A stretch of 64,000 nucleotides of DNA from Phalacrocorax aristotelis (GCF_949628215.1 NC_134282.1:6905223-6969222); one strand, 5' to 3'; shown: positions 1-12,583, numbered from the stretch's first letter. Translations and numbers: made by a program. The notes: a model not told the origin generated them from the sequence alone.

Positions 1-68
1 TCCTGGGTCTCTGATAACATCCGTAATAATAGCATAAATACGAAAATAGCTTATTTGATCTTCTGCAG

Positions 69-180
69 TTCACAGATCTCAGTGCACACTGGTTAAACCC
101 GAGCAGAAGGCGGCAGCCGAGGGGGCTCAGGCCGCCGGGGTGGCTGGGGCTGCACACCGACAGCCCGCGGAATAGCGCAG
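69..180 (+). other. CpG-rich exon-like block
   Basis: This 112-bp block is GC- and CpG-rich inside AT-rich surroundings. It follows a pyrimidine-rich stretch ending in ctgcag and is followed by a near-consensus donor, CAG|GTGAGA. One frame is open across the whole block and leaves one base over, which is the phase needed to join the exon-like block at 2280-2336. A second frame reads an Ala/Gln-rich tail and stops at a TAG just before the donor. It could be an internal coding exon, a 5' untranslated exon, or a chance match in a small CpG-rich patch. No protein family was recognised. Confidence 0.3.
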
Positions 181-2279
181 GTGAGAAACCTGCCAAGGAA
201 ATTGTCGCTGATATGAATAGGAACATTTTGTGCAGATCAAGGGATAATGAACACCATGAGGCAATCTTTGCTCTTCCAAAATACTCCCTTAGATCATTCA
301 AATCCATAAAGAGCAGAATGGCTTCAGCTGACCTCATAAAAGCAAAGTCTTTTCTTTCAAGGTTGTCAGCATATCCCCATCCCACTGTTTATGCCTGCTA
401 GGGCTCTATAATCACTGTTTGAACTCCACTGCCCAGCTCTCTGCTTCCTTCTTTCTGCATAGCTACAAATTTCTCTTTACCGTTAAATATTTTGTGAGGC
501 AGCGTCTCCTTTCTCTAAGAGAAAAATTCATTTAAGAGTAAGAATGCGGCTCAGGAGATTCAGAGGGAGAGACTTCCCCATGACATCTCCCCCAAATGCC
601 AAAAACCTGATCTGTGTTGGAACATAACATTTTAATGAATCCTATAAAGTTCCCTTGATGTTCTGATCTGCATTACAGTACCACAGAAGATACATTTAAC
701 AGGTAGAAATGAACATTAGGTATCTACCTTGATTTTTATAGTAATAGAAAATTGTTTTCCTGATTATTATAGCTTTCCTAGCCTTATAGATACACACATT
801 TTATAAAGTTTTCTAAGGGTTTACATTAATTAAAAAAAGTAATAATGCTTACAGAAATCCTTTTTCTGTTCCTTTTGATGTTTCGTGCAAGTATTGTACA
901 TATAGAGGAACGAATCTGCTGGGCCGTTTCGTCCGTCCTTTGGTGAGGTCTTGTGCTGTTCCCTGTCCAGAAGAAGGCTTAACTCCGCGGCATTTCCTTA
1001 GGCACCGTATTTACTCTCATTGCTAGAACTGCAGAGCTGGCTGGGGGTGGTTCCTAGCTGGGAAAAGGGCTGTTGATTGCTTAGAAGCTCACTTTTTTTT
1101 CCCAAAGTTTTCAAGACACTCGTTCTTTGCTTGTCTCCATTTGCCTAGAAATAGTCATTCCTCCCCAGATTCCCCAGCCTCTTCCTCCTCCGCAGTATTG
1201 ACCAGACCACAGTCCTCTTGGGTGCCTTCAGCCTGTGACCAGCAAGCTCTGCCGTACTCGGACTTCCCTTCTAGCCACGTGCATTAAGCTGTAATGGAAA
1301 TCTATAACGCTACTGGTCTAGATACAGCTCCGTAATGAAGAATTCATATATAACTTTTTTTTCAGAGGACCTATTTCATCTTGTACTCTGGTTAACAGTG
1401 CCGTGATTGCATGGCAAGGGCCACGTTTGATTATTGCCGACAGCACGAGAGAGACCGTTCCCTTTCCTATCTCATATTGCGTTGTCAAACAGAATTTATC
1501 AGAATTTGTCTTACAAGCACTTCTTTTCTGCAGGTGTCACCACATTTCCAGCGTTAGATTTACCATCAGATTGCTAGCAATGCAGACAAGGAATCTGTGA
1601 AACTGAGACAGTATTTTGCATTATTTCTACTTTGTCAGTCAGCACTTTGCAAATCCCTGATACTCTGTGTACGCAGTGCATGGTTATGTTATGTTAACTC
1701 ACACACAAAAAAAATCTGTTCTGAATAATGTTGTCTGATAGCATCAGTTTTCTGTTACACAGTGCTGCAGTTCATACAGCAAGCTTATAATGATTTCCAG
1801 TAATTGGCCAATGGCATTTTTTTTCTACCTTATGCTTTTCAGTTTAGACTCGTGTTTCATCAACTTTCCTATATGTGTGTGCACACGTACGTACATTTAC
1901 ATGTACAGTAGAACTCTAGAAACATAGTTTAGACATAAACTTATCAGAGAGTTGGTACAATTGAAATATCTTTGTATCGAATATTTTGTCAAAACCAGGT
2001 TCTGCATATTACTCTGAGTGAGCATTAGAAAGGTGAAAAAAATACATTTGTAGATTCCTGCCTTACTCAGGAGTGCAAAATATTAGACAGCACCTAATCC
2101 CTTTAATGTTTTTTGGAATGTGTGCTGACTGGGTATTTTGACATAGTTAAATGACATTTCAGAGGCTTGTAAAAGGGTCTTTCCTCTCACAATGCAATGT
2201 CCTGTGCAACAGCTCCTGCCTGGAGTCGTTTTAAGGATAACTGTCATTGATTCTTTTTCTTACTTATTCTTGCATACAG
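181..2279. other. AT-rich stretch, probable intron or intergenic
   Basis: No convincing gene is visible. A strong acceptor at 1375 (eight T, then cag) opens a frame that runs to 1600 with a possible donor near 1533, but neither its phase nor its composition supports a real exon. The segment 1870-1912 is a TG/CA/GTAC-rich simple repeat. No transposon was recognised. Confidence 0.5.
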
Positions 2280-2336
2280 ATCTCGTATCTAACAAATACA
2301 GCAGCTGCCTTGGGAGCAGGGCATGGGAACATATGG
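2280..2336 (+). CDS. Candidate internal coding exon, 57 bp
   Basis: The block follows a strong pyrimidine tract ending in cag and stops at a G|GTAAAA donor. It is 57 bp, exactly 19 codons. In the frame with phase 1 at both ends it reads a Ser/Cys-containing peptide that includes SNKYSSCLGSRAWEH. A second frame is also open, and the third has a stop. The phase-1 reading joins cleanly to the candidate terminal exon at 4347, where the shared codon becomes GGC. I do not recognise the protein. A 57-bp open block could arise by chance, so support rests on the splice sites and on agreement with the downstream exon. Confidence 0.35.
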
Positions 2337-4346
2337 GTAAAAAAATTGTATTCATATTTACTTTCATATGTAACAATCCTAGTTACTGCAAATACTTTAC
2401 TCATGGGGCAGTCGCAGCAAGCAAATCCCATACCATTTCATTCCAATTAATAGTAAGGCAGAATTTACGTTTATTTATTATTCAGCTGGTTGGCCAGCCA
2501 GTGAAATACTGCCCAAAAAGTACTAGCTAAATAAATTATCTAGTGAAAAGTTTACTGTTTTGTAATCAATTTACAAATCTGTGTAGAACAAGTTATGTGT
2601 TTCCTTCGAAGAAAAATAAATGTGGATTACAAAGAGAACTTGAGAATTAGATTTCGTTTCATATTTTGTGGCAAATTTACCAGCAATTAAATATCACCTC
2701 TAATTTACAGTAACTCGTAGTTGTCCCAAGGTAATGCCAATACAAATTCAGAAAGATACCCAGCTGAACCATGACTAAGAGGAACAGGAAAAGGCCATGC
2801 CATTTTCTCTTCTAATCTTGTTTTCTTACTCTTCCGACAGCCAATACAGCTCCGCTTTCTACTGATGAAGGTGCTGTTTTGCTTGAGACTTTGTTTTCTC
2901 TAGTTCTCTCTTACCTGGCCTCACCTTTATCTAAAGGAACAGTTTTCCATTGCTCTTGACTTTTGTGGTCACGCATGTATATATTTTTTATTTTGTGATT
3001 CCTTACTAACACAAATTATCTTTTCTGTTGAATTCAGTACTTGGTCAAGTCTTTAATAATTCACTGAAATACACCAGCTACATTCAAACACATAGGCATG
3101 GCAAACATCCATTAAAAGATCAAGGAAAAGCAGCTAGCTGTTCCTCTTGACATATTGTACCCGTCCTCTATCCAAAAGAAAACCATTCATGATTCAAGAC
3201 TTCAGCTGTTATCCCTAACTGAGGGCGGAGGCCCAAGTTTATTCCCTTGTCTATCAATCACAATTTCCACAGACACACTTGGACCTTGCAATTTGTGTTC
3301 TTCACAGTCAAGGGCTCGTAATAATCACTGAATAGAAACCTTCCTTAAAAAACACTACTTCTGTAGAACACAAGAAAGTCAGGGCAAAGGTATCATAAAA
3401 ACAATTCAGCAAACTATATATATATACCTAGTTTAGAAGATATTTATTCATGGAAACCATTTAAATTTAATTTCCTGCAGACTCTTCATGTAACAGCTTC
3501 TAAATTTGGTTCATTGCTGGAGTTGGCAGCCCTGACATGGACTGTAAAGTCACTTAGTTACTTTATTTTCTATAAAATAACGGCATTTTTTTTAATCTCT
3601 TGGCCTTGCATCTCCCAGATCTGGTCAAACAATGTCAAAAGTGAGAGACAAAAGTCTTTGATATTGTCATATGCCAACAAGTTTTGACGTAACATGCAAT
3701 GCTTTTCAGTCACTATTTGTTGTCAATATTCCTACTTCAGATCCATTTTGGTTGTAATTACATTATTAATTGCAATTGTAGTGGATAGTAAACTGCAGCA
3801 GTATCATCCTAAAGAAATCCTTCAATCTGGGCTTAAAATAAATTTTCCTTTTTTAATTATGATGGGATTTATCAGGAGCTCAGAAAGCCTTTACCTATTT
3901 TATTTCAAATCTGATCAGAGTAAGACTTAATCCTTCAAAACTAATGCCGAAAGCTGGTATATGTAAAGGTTTTGGATACACTTTAGAAAGGAACAAAATC
4001 AGAACTATAATGAAATTTCAAATGTAACAACTCTGAAATTATTCCTAATGCTTCATGTTACTTATGAAGCTTGAGCAAAGGCAAATATATGCATCTCCAC
4101 AACTATAATTTACTGCCTTAGAATCAACAGCCTTACAATAAGCATTTTGTAGAGTTTCTTTGTGCATATTAATGATTTCTACAAAAATCACTCTTAATTA
4201 TGCTGTTTCAGTTTTTGCTGCTTTGGAAGTTGTCCCTGGAGATGCTTCAAGGAAGATCTATGGGGAGGAGGAAAGCGCTTGTCCCTTTCATTAGCAGTCT
4301 ACATTTAAGTTAATTCCCTTGACTCATCTGCTTGCTTCTCTTTCAG
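2337..4346 (+). other. Putative intron between candidate exons
   Basis: AT-rich sequence with no recognised transposon. It ends in a good branch-point region and pyrimidine tract before cag at 4344-4346. A short (TA)n run lies near 3417-3427. A 78-codon ORF at 3694-3930 has no domain or codon bias and is taken as chance. Confidence 0.35.
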
Positions 4347-4414
4347 GCAATCAGTCCTTTGCTGTCAATGCCAACTCGCTGCTGGTCAATGGCAAACACT
4401 CCAAGATTCCTTAA
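4347..4414 (+). CDS. Candidate terminal coding exon of an unidentified gene
   Basis: A strong acceptor (tgcttctctttcag) precedes a short frame that ends at TAA 4412-4414. The 21 codons have C or G in most third positions (GTC, GCC, AAC, CTG, CTG, GTC, GGC, AAG), unlike the AT-rich surroundings, which suggests real coding sequence. The tail reads ...NANSLLVNGKHSKIP. Entry phase 1 matches the exon-like block at 2280-2336. A complete poly(A) site follows about 415 bp downstream with no earlier AATAAA. A different frame stays open to 4491 and cannot be fully excluded. The C-terminus matches no family I can name. Confidence 0.5.
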
Positions 4415-4850
4415 AGGGATCCAGCTGATTAACTTGGGAGACTTCGCAAGGAAGAAAAATGGCCTTTTTTCCTTTGAAGATTCATCACCTTAAACAGAAA
4501 TACTATATTTCAGAATCTGAAATCTATATTTATACAAAATTCAAAGTATGAGGCTTTCCATGTGATTTCCTAAAAGGATAAAAATACACAAGCATTTCTC
4601 TGTCCGTGGCATCGTAATCATTTGAATCGTATCTCTCCCATCCCAGTATGAAAGGACTTCACAAATGAATGACGAGCAGATGGCATATCATTTTCTCAAC
4701 TGGAGATTCTTGGAATCGATTTGTCACTCATTGAATGCTGGCAAAAAACACTTTTCTGCCCCAGTGAATAGCCTACATAGTTTGTATAGTCTCTGATGGT
4801 ATTTGTTTAACAGCTACTGGTAAACATAATAAAGGTTTCTATCAATTAGA
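4415..4850 (+). other. Candidate 3' untranslated region
   Basis: This AT-rich stretch runs from the TAA at 4412 to the likely cleavage point after the AATAAA at 4828. It has no repeats and no ORF of note. It is inferred from the candidate terminal exon and the poly(A) signals, so it stands or falls with them. Confidence 0.4.
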
Positions 4851-4866
4851 TTTTTTTTGTTGTTGT
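4783..4866 (+). terminator. Poly(A) site: TGTA, AATAAA and T/GT-rich element
   Basis: TGTA at 4783-4786 (the type of site bound by cleavage factor I), AATAAA at 4828-4833, a CA cleavage candidate near 4841-4842, and a T8 then GTTGTTGTT downstream element at about 4852-4866 lie in the canonical order and spacing. This is the first AATAAA after the candidate stop codon at 4412. It supports a + strand transcript ending here. Confidence 0.5.
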
Positions 4867-7800
4867 TATAAATATCACTGCAGTCATCAGTGACTTCACT
4901 TCTTTGATTTTGCTGTCTCTGAGCTGTATTTTGGTGCATGGCTCCACTCTGCCTGCAGTATCGCTGATGGCCATATCCAGGCACTGCCCTCTCCTGGCTG
5001 CCCCCATCCACACAGCCTTATTGTACACACCTGAGGTTAATGTCTGTTGAGCCCAACAACCCAACTTTTCTCACTTTTTCCACCATTTAGCAAAAGTCTG
5101 GCTTAGCACCTATGCTATTTCTGTCGTAGCTGCGGTACTCATGGCACCCATGTGTGACACACAGTGGACATTAGTGGGGTGGTTTGGAGACAAACCTGCA
5201 GCCTGCAGAGATGGTCCTCCAACAAATGCTGCCTTTCTGTGTAAGCTCTCAGATACTGCCTAAGAGAGTAATGCAGGTATCTCCAGTTTGATACCACTGT
5301 TTCTTATTTCAAGCACCTTTCTTAATTCCATTTTTCCTTTTTATTATGCTATTATGCACAACCTGTTGCAACATTATCAACAGACTGTGGTTTGACAGTC
5401 CCATTTTCCTGAGTTATGCAAGTAACTACCAGAGATGCTACTGTGATCCCTCGTGATATATGGGTCAGTGCCTCCCATTCGCAGTGCAGAACTGCCCATC
5501 TATCAACAGCTTAAATGATCTGTTAATAATATAACTGATGCACAGTAAGATTTATCTGAACCATTTTGTATATCATAAGATAAGAAATCTAGAAACCATT
5601 ACTCCTACTTGAGACAACAGAAACACTAACTCACAGCCTGTGCCTGGGAGAATTATAGTCCATCAACATCACGTATTTTATGCCATTCCGAGCCTCCTAG
5701 GATGTAAAAATAACAAGTTTTTGTAAGTAACTTCTCAAGTGCCACATTTTTGGGTTTTGAGGTTGGGGGTCATGAGAATTATCCTTCTTCCAGCTTGTTC
5801 TACTATTTCCAACATAGCAAATATATTAGTGGGTTCATTGTCAGAAGTGCTCTACCCTAAGCAAAAACTTTCCAAATTCTTGACACAGTATTAATCACTT
5901 ATCCAGCCTTTTCTGCTATCAGAGCAGATGTCTAAAGCACAGAATCCACGTAGGGAGCCCTTAGAAGTTTGTATTGTTTCTACCGCCTAAGGGGTAGATA
6001 TTTAAATTTTCTTGATATTGAGCCAAATCTGTTCTTATCACAGTTACACAAAGCCGCCGCATAATTCAATAGACAAATTGTCTGAATCTAATTAATCGAT
6101 AAAATGACAAATTATAACACTTTTTAAAAAATCTATACTTAATAGATAGCCAAATGGCTACAAACCACATTAGGCATGAATCGGATACCATCTGTGATAG
6201 AAGGCATGTTGAGTAACACAGTCTAGATGCAAAGCATATTGAACAGAACAAAACATACCATATAACAGATTTATAGTCTATAATCCACACAGAAAGTCTG
6301 CTAAAATAGATCAGCTCTGTCACATAACACTGCTTTCATCTAGTGTCCAGGAGCACTGCGCCACTTTGACTCATTTAGCAGATTGGTTACGTGCTATTCC
6401 TGATTTCATGCAGTGATGATTAAGGATGAAAAATATCACAGACAGTTGGCAACTGCAATAAATCAAAAAGCTTTGTTCAATTTTGCTTTACGTAGTTGCA
6501 TTAGAATTTTTTTTTTAAAAAAAGATCGAATTAGTCATGTAAAATAATTGTTATCTGGGGAAAAAAAGCCCGTCATGATAACTTTGGGTCTTCAGATTTC
6601 ATAAGCATTCTAAGACAGGGATGTAAATTAAGCTTTAACAGGCTGTTATGAGCCCACTGTCAGATGTTGCATACACACTAAAATTAGTTTCAACTGAGAC
6701 TTTTTGTTTTGTTGAGAATGGTCCAAAGCTGTAAGCGAAGTAATGGTGAGATGAACTCCATTAATCAAATAAGAGTTGGCACAATTACCTAAGCCACTTA
6801 AGGTATTTTTATGTATGCCGTTCCATCCTCCGCACCATAGACTCTCCTCAGACATAGTAAACACCTGCTGGTTTGAGAATTATGGAATATATTTTCTAAA
6901 TTTACAGTGCTCAGATACCAATTTGAGTCACCAAAACCTGACTTTGACCTTAAACCAAAGCTTAAATTGTCCCCAAAAATGAATACATAAAGCCACCCTA
7001 ATGAATGCTACTAGTATTATTGTACGCCTGATCATGACAAATAGCTCCTGCTAAACCGCATAACAGCGAGATGTTGAATCATGAGGCAATATTAGCCAAA
7101 GTTTCACGTTTTCTTTTCTTTCCCTGCCATGTGTCATAAAGCAGCAGAGAAGTAATGGTTGTGCTGAGGATGCGGAGCCGAACCTGTTGATTAGCCATCC
7201 TCTTGTCAGCAAAGGAGCTGAGACGTGGGTGTATACGATACAGGCTATATAGTTTCTGCATATAGCTGTCAACAACACCATTACAGCACCTTTAATTCAC
7301 TCTGCAGCGCACACTTAAGAATCCTCTCTGGTTCAGATAACTTGTATCACATCGGTCCCAATAATAGCATGGAATAAAATATGCGACCACCACAGCACCT
7401 GTCTATTATATCAGAAGTTTCTAGTGGAAAACAAAGTGCAATATTTACAATAGTTTTCAAATTTGGATCTTTGGAAGCCTTCTGTCTTACTGTTTAATCT
7501 GAACATTTCAGAGAGTGTAAAATCAGGAGACTCTAAGGTCTCACGGCTGTGTAGTTTCATTTATTTAAAAATTAATCACAGACTGAAGAACAGTAGTCCA
7601 TTCCCACAAGAACTGACTCAAATTCTACTGCCTTAAATTTACTTTGTTGCAATCTTTCCTTTTAATAAAGTACTCACAGTGATTTAAGTGTGACTGATGG
7701 TAGTAAGAGAGGTTTATTAGGTTTATTATTATTATTCTATTATTATCAAATTAAAGGGCATTTAGGGATAAAAAGGTCCTATATAGCTGTCATACTACAG

Positions 7801-9942
7801 TTTTCATTTTTATGTGTGTTTATTTAGAAAACACACTCAAAGGAAACATAAAAGTATGAACTCTGTAACTAAAGTATTTTAATTCATTTAATAAATATTC
7901 TCCCAAAACCATTTATAACAAGCCCTGTAAACAATAAAGCTGTGTTAGTTTAACATTAGATTTGCTTACTTGCATGCTTTATTCCTGTCCCAACTCTGGA
8001 CTCTGCTGTTTTTCAGCTGGTGAATTCACTGAATGAAGAAACATCTCTCAGCTGCTTTTGTGCGTGGGGACACCGGTTCTGACGGAAATCTTTCCGAGGT
8101 TTCTTCTGTCAAAATGGAAATTACATCAGCTTCACCGAGGAGAAATAAAACATAAGGATTTCAAACGCACATGTCCTCTCTCCGTTCCTGAAGTTACAGA
8201 AAGTTGTTGAAATCTTCGCTTCTTTAAAAAACTTCCTCCTTTTCATGACTGTGAGGAAAAGCTGGGAAGCATGTACTGAGAATAATAGCTGCAGAGACAT
8301 CTTCTTAAATCTTAAAAAAACATGAAAGGACTCAGAATAATAGAAACATCAATCGAGTTAGCACAGCTGACCTACCATAGTTTCAGCTTGGAGGATATCA
8401 GTGTACAAGTGTAAGCAAAATTTAAGGCTTCTTCAGCTTTTCTGAGAGCGCTTCAGGAACAACAGATGAACTATACTGTTATCCCGAGGAAGAATAAGAG
8501 AGAAGGTCATGACAAACTCTGGGTCTTGATGTAGCTACAGGAGTGATTCACCCGCTTCCGAGCAACAAAGAGTCTGCCTCAAAATTGGAAAATATTTGCA
8601 ATTTGATCACGTAACATTTCATTTCATCATATCATGTATTTTTAAAATACAAAACACCTTTTTTTCAATGGAAAACATCCAAATATTAATGTTCTTACAA
8701 ATATCTCAGCAACCATGCTTGGGAACCAGAAAAATGTTCATTTTCACACCCTTGACTGCCAGCGCGCCGAGGTTGGTTTTTTGCACTGCTGTCACTCATT
8801 GTCAAGTAGCCATTATCACTTCACATGCAACCCCCAAAAGCCAGGCTTGCTTTGCTACACCAGATCAAAAGTCCCTAAGTGGAACATGGCAATGTTTTCA
8901 AAGCACTTTCCTGTGTTAATTTCCAATGTAATTTAATACATAAATTAAGAAAGCAAATTATGAGAATGTTTGCTGTAAGAAAATGCAATTGCAGTTATGT
9001 CAGGTGAGTTCCTACCTGTGCTGGAGCTGACAGTGGCCCAACACCCGGAGACTGCAGGTGGCTTTGGGACTGGCAGGTGGGTGCACGCTGACAGTCTGTC
9101 ACTTGCTCATCAGCGACTTCATCACAGTTCATCATACCAGTAAGAATTCACTCCCTCTAGCTTCTTCTTTGTACATGTAGTTGCAGATGATAGGGTAGAT
9201 TTACCCCGTTCTCTTCAGATGGGCATGGAGTAGAAACGCAAAAAGCAGGAAGTGAATTATATATGCTTTGGATTATAACAATTGTGTAGTTAAACACTGG
9301 AATTAATAGATCCAACTTAATTGCATTTAAAATCAGAAAAGCTGCATTATGAAAGAATTTTCGAAAACATTTCTTCAAAAGGTGCCTAATACGTGAAATT
9401 TCACGGGCTTATTGTTCCATATCAAGTCAAAATATTGGGTCCGGAGTGATAAGTAATGCTGCCCGTATAACCTAAAATATAAACTTTAGGTTCTAGATAT
9501 GGACAAGTAGTCAATGTAGGTAATTAAAAAAATTGAAACTGATAGAGACTAAATACAGGTTATAGTGCATAAAATTCAGTAATGCAGTGCTCATTAGTGT
9601 ATTAATATTTAATATTTCTCTCTTTGCTCCCTAGCTCCTGTTTGATTTCTCTGTCCTACCTAAATAATGGTAAGCACTTCTGTAATGCTCATGGATGCAT
9701 TTGACTTGAACAATAGGTGAAAGAAAAGGCACAATTATTTTCTCCTCTTGAACTGCATAGGCTTTCTCAGTACATGATGAATGTGTTGTTTTTTCCTATC
9801 CCTCCACCTTCGCCATCTATTATTGCACGTTGAAGTACATGGAGTAAAGCTTCCTTAATTGTTTATCACAAGTACATGCAACCACTTACTCTAAAAGGAA
9901 GGTCTATAAATGTGAAGTCCATCAGCCACGCTTGTTCAGGAC
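4867..9942. other. Repeat-poor, gene-free stretch
   Basis: No gene or recognised transposon is visible. There is an imperfect (TTA)n microsatellite at 7723-7746 and a T-then-A run near 6510-6523. A good acceptor at about 8016 is followed by a 21-codon frame ending in TGA, which looks like a plausible but unsupported terminal exon. The segment 7080-7400 has a mixed, non-repetitive composition and could be a conserved noncoding element; this is an inference only. Confidence 0.5.
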
Positions 9943-9947
9943 TTAGG
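9943..9947 (+). repeat. Target site duplication TTAGG, left copy
   Basis: It is identical to 10216-10220 on the other side of the LTR and directly abuts the TG/CA terminus. This marks the original 5-bp staggered integration cut. Confidence 0.8.
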
Positions 9948-10215
9948 TGTTGTGGTTCAACCCCAGGCAGCAACTCAGCCCCCGCACCCAGCTGCTCACC
10001 GACTCCCCCCTGGTGGGATGGGGAAGAGAGTCAGAAGAGTAAAAGTGAGAACACTCACTTTGAGATAAAGTTGAGATGAAGACAGTTCAACAGGTAAGGT
10101 AAAAGTCACACACAATCAAAACAAACCAAGGAATTCATTGACTCCTTCCCATTGGCAAGCAGGAGTTCAGTTGTCTCCAGGAAAGCAGGGCTCCGTCCCA
10201 GCCAGAACCAGCACA
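9948..10215 (-). mobile_element. Solo ERV LTR, internally deleted, 5-bp target duplication
   Basis: On the - strand it starts TGTGCTGGTT (from 10215) and ends CACAACA (at 9948), a proper TG...CA pair. It is flanked by perfect TTAGG duplications at 9943-9947 and 10216-10220. The U5-side blocks, including the TCTCAACTTTATCTC region, match the LTR at 29580-30154. About 330 bp present in that copy, including its promoter region, are missing here. The junction lies at two similar short motifs, CTCCATC and CTCTATC, which suggests deletion between short direct repeats. No internal retroviral sequence is present, so it is a solo LTR. A 5-bp duplication fits ERVL-like or related elements. The exact family name is not assigned. 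Confidence 0.85.
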
Positions 10216-10220
10216 TTAGG
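10216..10220 (+). repeat. Target site duplication TTAGG, right copy
   Basis: Pairs with 9943-9947. Confidence 0.8.
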
Positions 10221-12176
10221 CAATACTGCCATTCAGAGAAGGAATGTGAGATGACATCTAACACTTTCCCATCCTGTAAATACATTGCTGAATCAGGGCG
10301 CTGAAAAGAAATAGAGCCCTATTACGATATTTTGTCCGCGTGCTCCAAAGGAGAAGGTGCAATAAAATACAACTCCATTATACTGCAAATGATTACATAT
10401 TTATAATGAATATAGAGAGGCTGTGCCCAACTGATATATGAAAAATGAAACATATTAAACTACAGTAAGAATGGTTGTGAAGGAAGGGATTCCCTTAGGA
10501 AACAGTCTAATTTCTAATACATAAAGCAATATGTCCTCTTCCACATCTGCTCATCCTCAAGAAGGTTTTCCTGATATTCAACCTAAGTGCCATTTTCCTT
10601 TCCTAATTTAATCTCATTATTAATAGCTATGTTTATTTTCATTTTGCTAAATTTTCGTTCCTGAATGTTTGCTGTAGGCAGATTTCTTTTCCCTTGCTTC
10701 CCAATTCTGGTCTCATCTAGATTTGGTACTGTATACATCAGGCCACCAGCCCTTTAGCAGTTCTTCTAGTCCCTTTCTGGCACCCTTTCCAGCAACACTT
10801 CTACCATGTTACAAGCAAGCTGGTTTTGAATATTCAGTGGTATGACATCAACCAGAGTTAAAAGCACTTAAAATCTTATGCCAGGCAAAATGGACTATAG
10901 GGTCCTGTTTGAAAAGCGGGAAAGTAAGGACAGGGAGACAGAAGAACATGGGGAAAGCATTGATGGATGCTTTCACACGTTATATCGTTGGTATTTGTCA
11001 AGTCACTTCCTCTTTATTTTATTATTACAGGACTGATTGCTTAGCCTGGAGTACAGTGCTCTGCTTGCATGATCTTCAAAAGGAAACCATTACCTCCTAG
11101 CGAGAGAGATCTATATGTAGCATATACTGGAAGCATTTAAAGGTCTGAAGATTAATTTCTACTTGTATCTTTTGAAAACATCCCCGTAGTTGCAAGAATA
11201 ATATTGTGGCACCACAAAATGTGTATGCATTTGTAAGGCACTAAAGTACACGGCAGTGAGGTTAGCAGAGCGGTAGTCTAGGCTGGCACAAAGAGGAACA
11301 CATTGCTTCCCTGTCTCCTGTAGCTTGTAGTCTCATTTCGACTCATCTCACCTAATGTTAGGATGAACTTGTGAGACCTGGAAAGAAATAGTTTTCCATT
11401 CCAGCAGTATTTTTCTGAAATGCCATATACAGATGAGCCAAAGGTGACCTGAAGTTTGGCACCACAGAAGCAAGAGGTCAAGAGCCCCGAAATAGGCACT
11501 ACCAGGGACCCAGTTTGCAAATGATTGATTTCACCATCTAACAGACAATTCAGAGGTATAACGTACATCACGAGCTTTCAGTCTGGAGTGACGTGAACTT
11601 CTAGAGCCAATTCCTGAAAGAACAATTTGAAGAAAACTTTTTAATGTGTGAGCAACACGCTGTTTGAAGAAATTCTTTATGCCAGCCAGGATATAACACT
11701 GACATTATTATTATTATTATTATGAAAAAAGTTACCTTCAAAATACAAGTATTACGTTTTATTGAAATGTAAGAACAGTATGTACATACCAGGTGGTACC
11801 ATGTAACCCATTTATAAATCAGAAGCAAAGAATGGATGGGGAATTATATCTTGTTCTAACAAATCGTGATCAGTCCCTGAATGTGAAAATGTAACCTGTT
11901 TCAACTCAGAAACTGGAACTAATTAGGATAGTTGTAACCTTGAGAACAGGGTGCTTCTCTTTATTTCTTCACAATGCAGAAAGATGAATTAAGCATTGAT
12001 AAGAGCAGTCCTGAGAACTAAACAAATTCATGTTGCATCTGCTTCAACAGTAAAATGAATGTTATTTTTTAAAAATTTCATTAAAAAAAAAAGTTCAATT
12101 ATATTCTAGAAAGAATTCTAAGATATGGTTTAAGGTGACCTTAACCTTGCTGGTCTATTGACCTGGATAAGGAAGC
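10221..12176. other. AT-rich gene-free stretch
   Basis: No gene was recognised. It contains an (ATT)n microsatellite at 11704-11722. ORFs of 97 codons (- strand, 11278-11571) and 63 codons show no domains and are taken as chance. Confidence 0.5.
11704..11722 (+). repeat. (ATT)n microsatellite
   Basis: About six perfect ATT units. Confidence 0.9.
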
Positions 12177-12197
12177 GGGGTGGGGGAGGGCAGGGGG
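12177..12197 (+). other. G-quadruplex motif
   Basis: Four G runs (4, 5, 3 and 5 G) are separated by loops of 1, 1 and 2 bases, which satisfies the G3+N1-7 rule on the + strand. It is isolated in AT-rich sequence. No nearby promoter was identified. Confidence 0.7.
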
Positions 12198-12583
12198 AAT
12201 GATTTAAGTAATGCACAATTACATTAGCAGAAAGCGTGAATAACCAAAAACCACAAGAGACAAGTGGCACGTATACACAACTGCAAAATATTTCCAAATA
12301 GACACTGCAGTGACTATAATAAGTAGTAATCCACAACTTCTGCTGTTGTATACATTTCCAAGACATTACTTAGAATGACTGGTGAGTGACTTCTGGACTA
12401 GGTTACTTGTAGTTGCTGAACCCAAAGTGCAATTTGCTTGCACTGGACTTAAAGTGATTCATTGTTTTAACTCCATTTCACTTTGTCAAAAAGGACGGAA
12501 CATAATTTTAAGCAGGATTACTTAGTCTCCTCTATGAAATGTCTTCCACTTGTCTTGACTTTCCTTTTTTCTTGCTGACACAC

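Noticed and set aside
1376..1600. Exon after the strong acceptor at 1375
   Set aside because: The open frame does not match the phase of the upstream candidate exon, and the donor near 1533 is itself part of an acceptor-like sequence.
8017..8079. Terminal exon after the acceptor near 8016
   Set aside because: Only 21 codons, no poly(A) site at a sensible distance and no partner exon.
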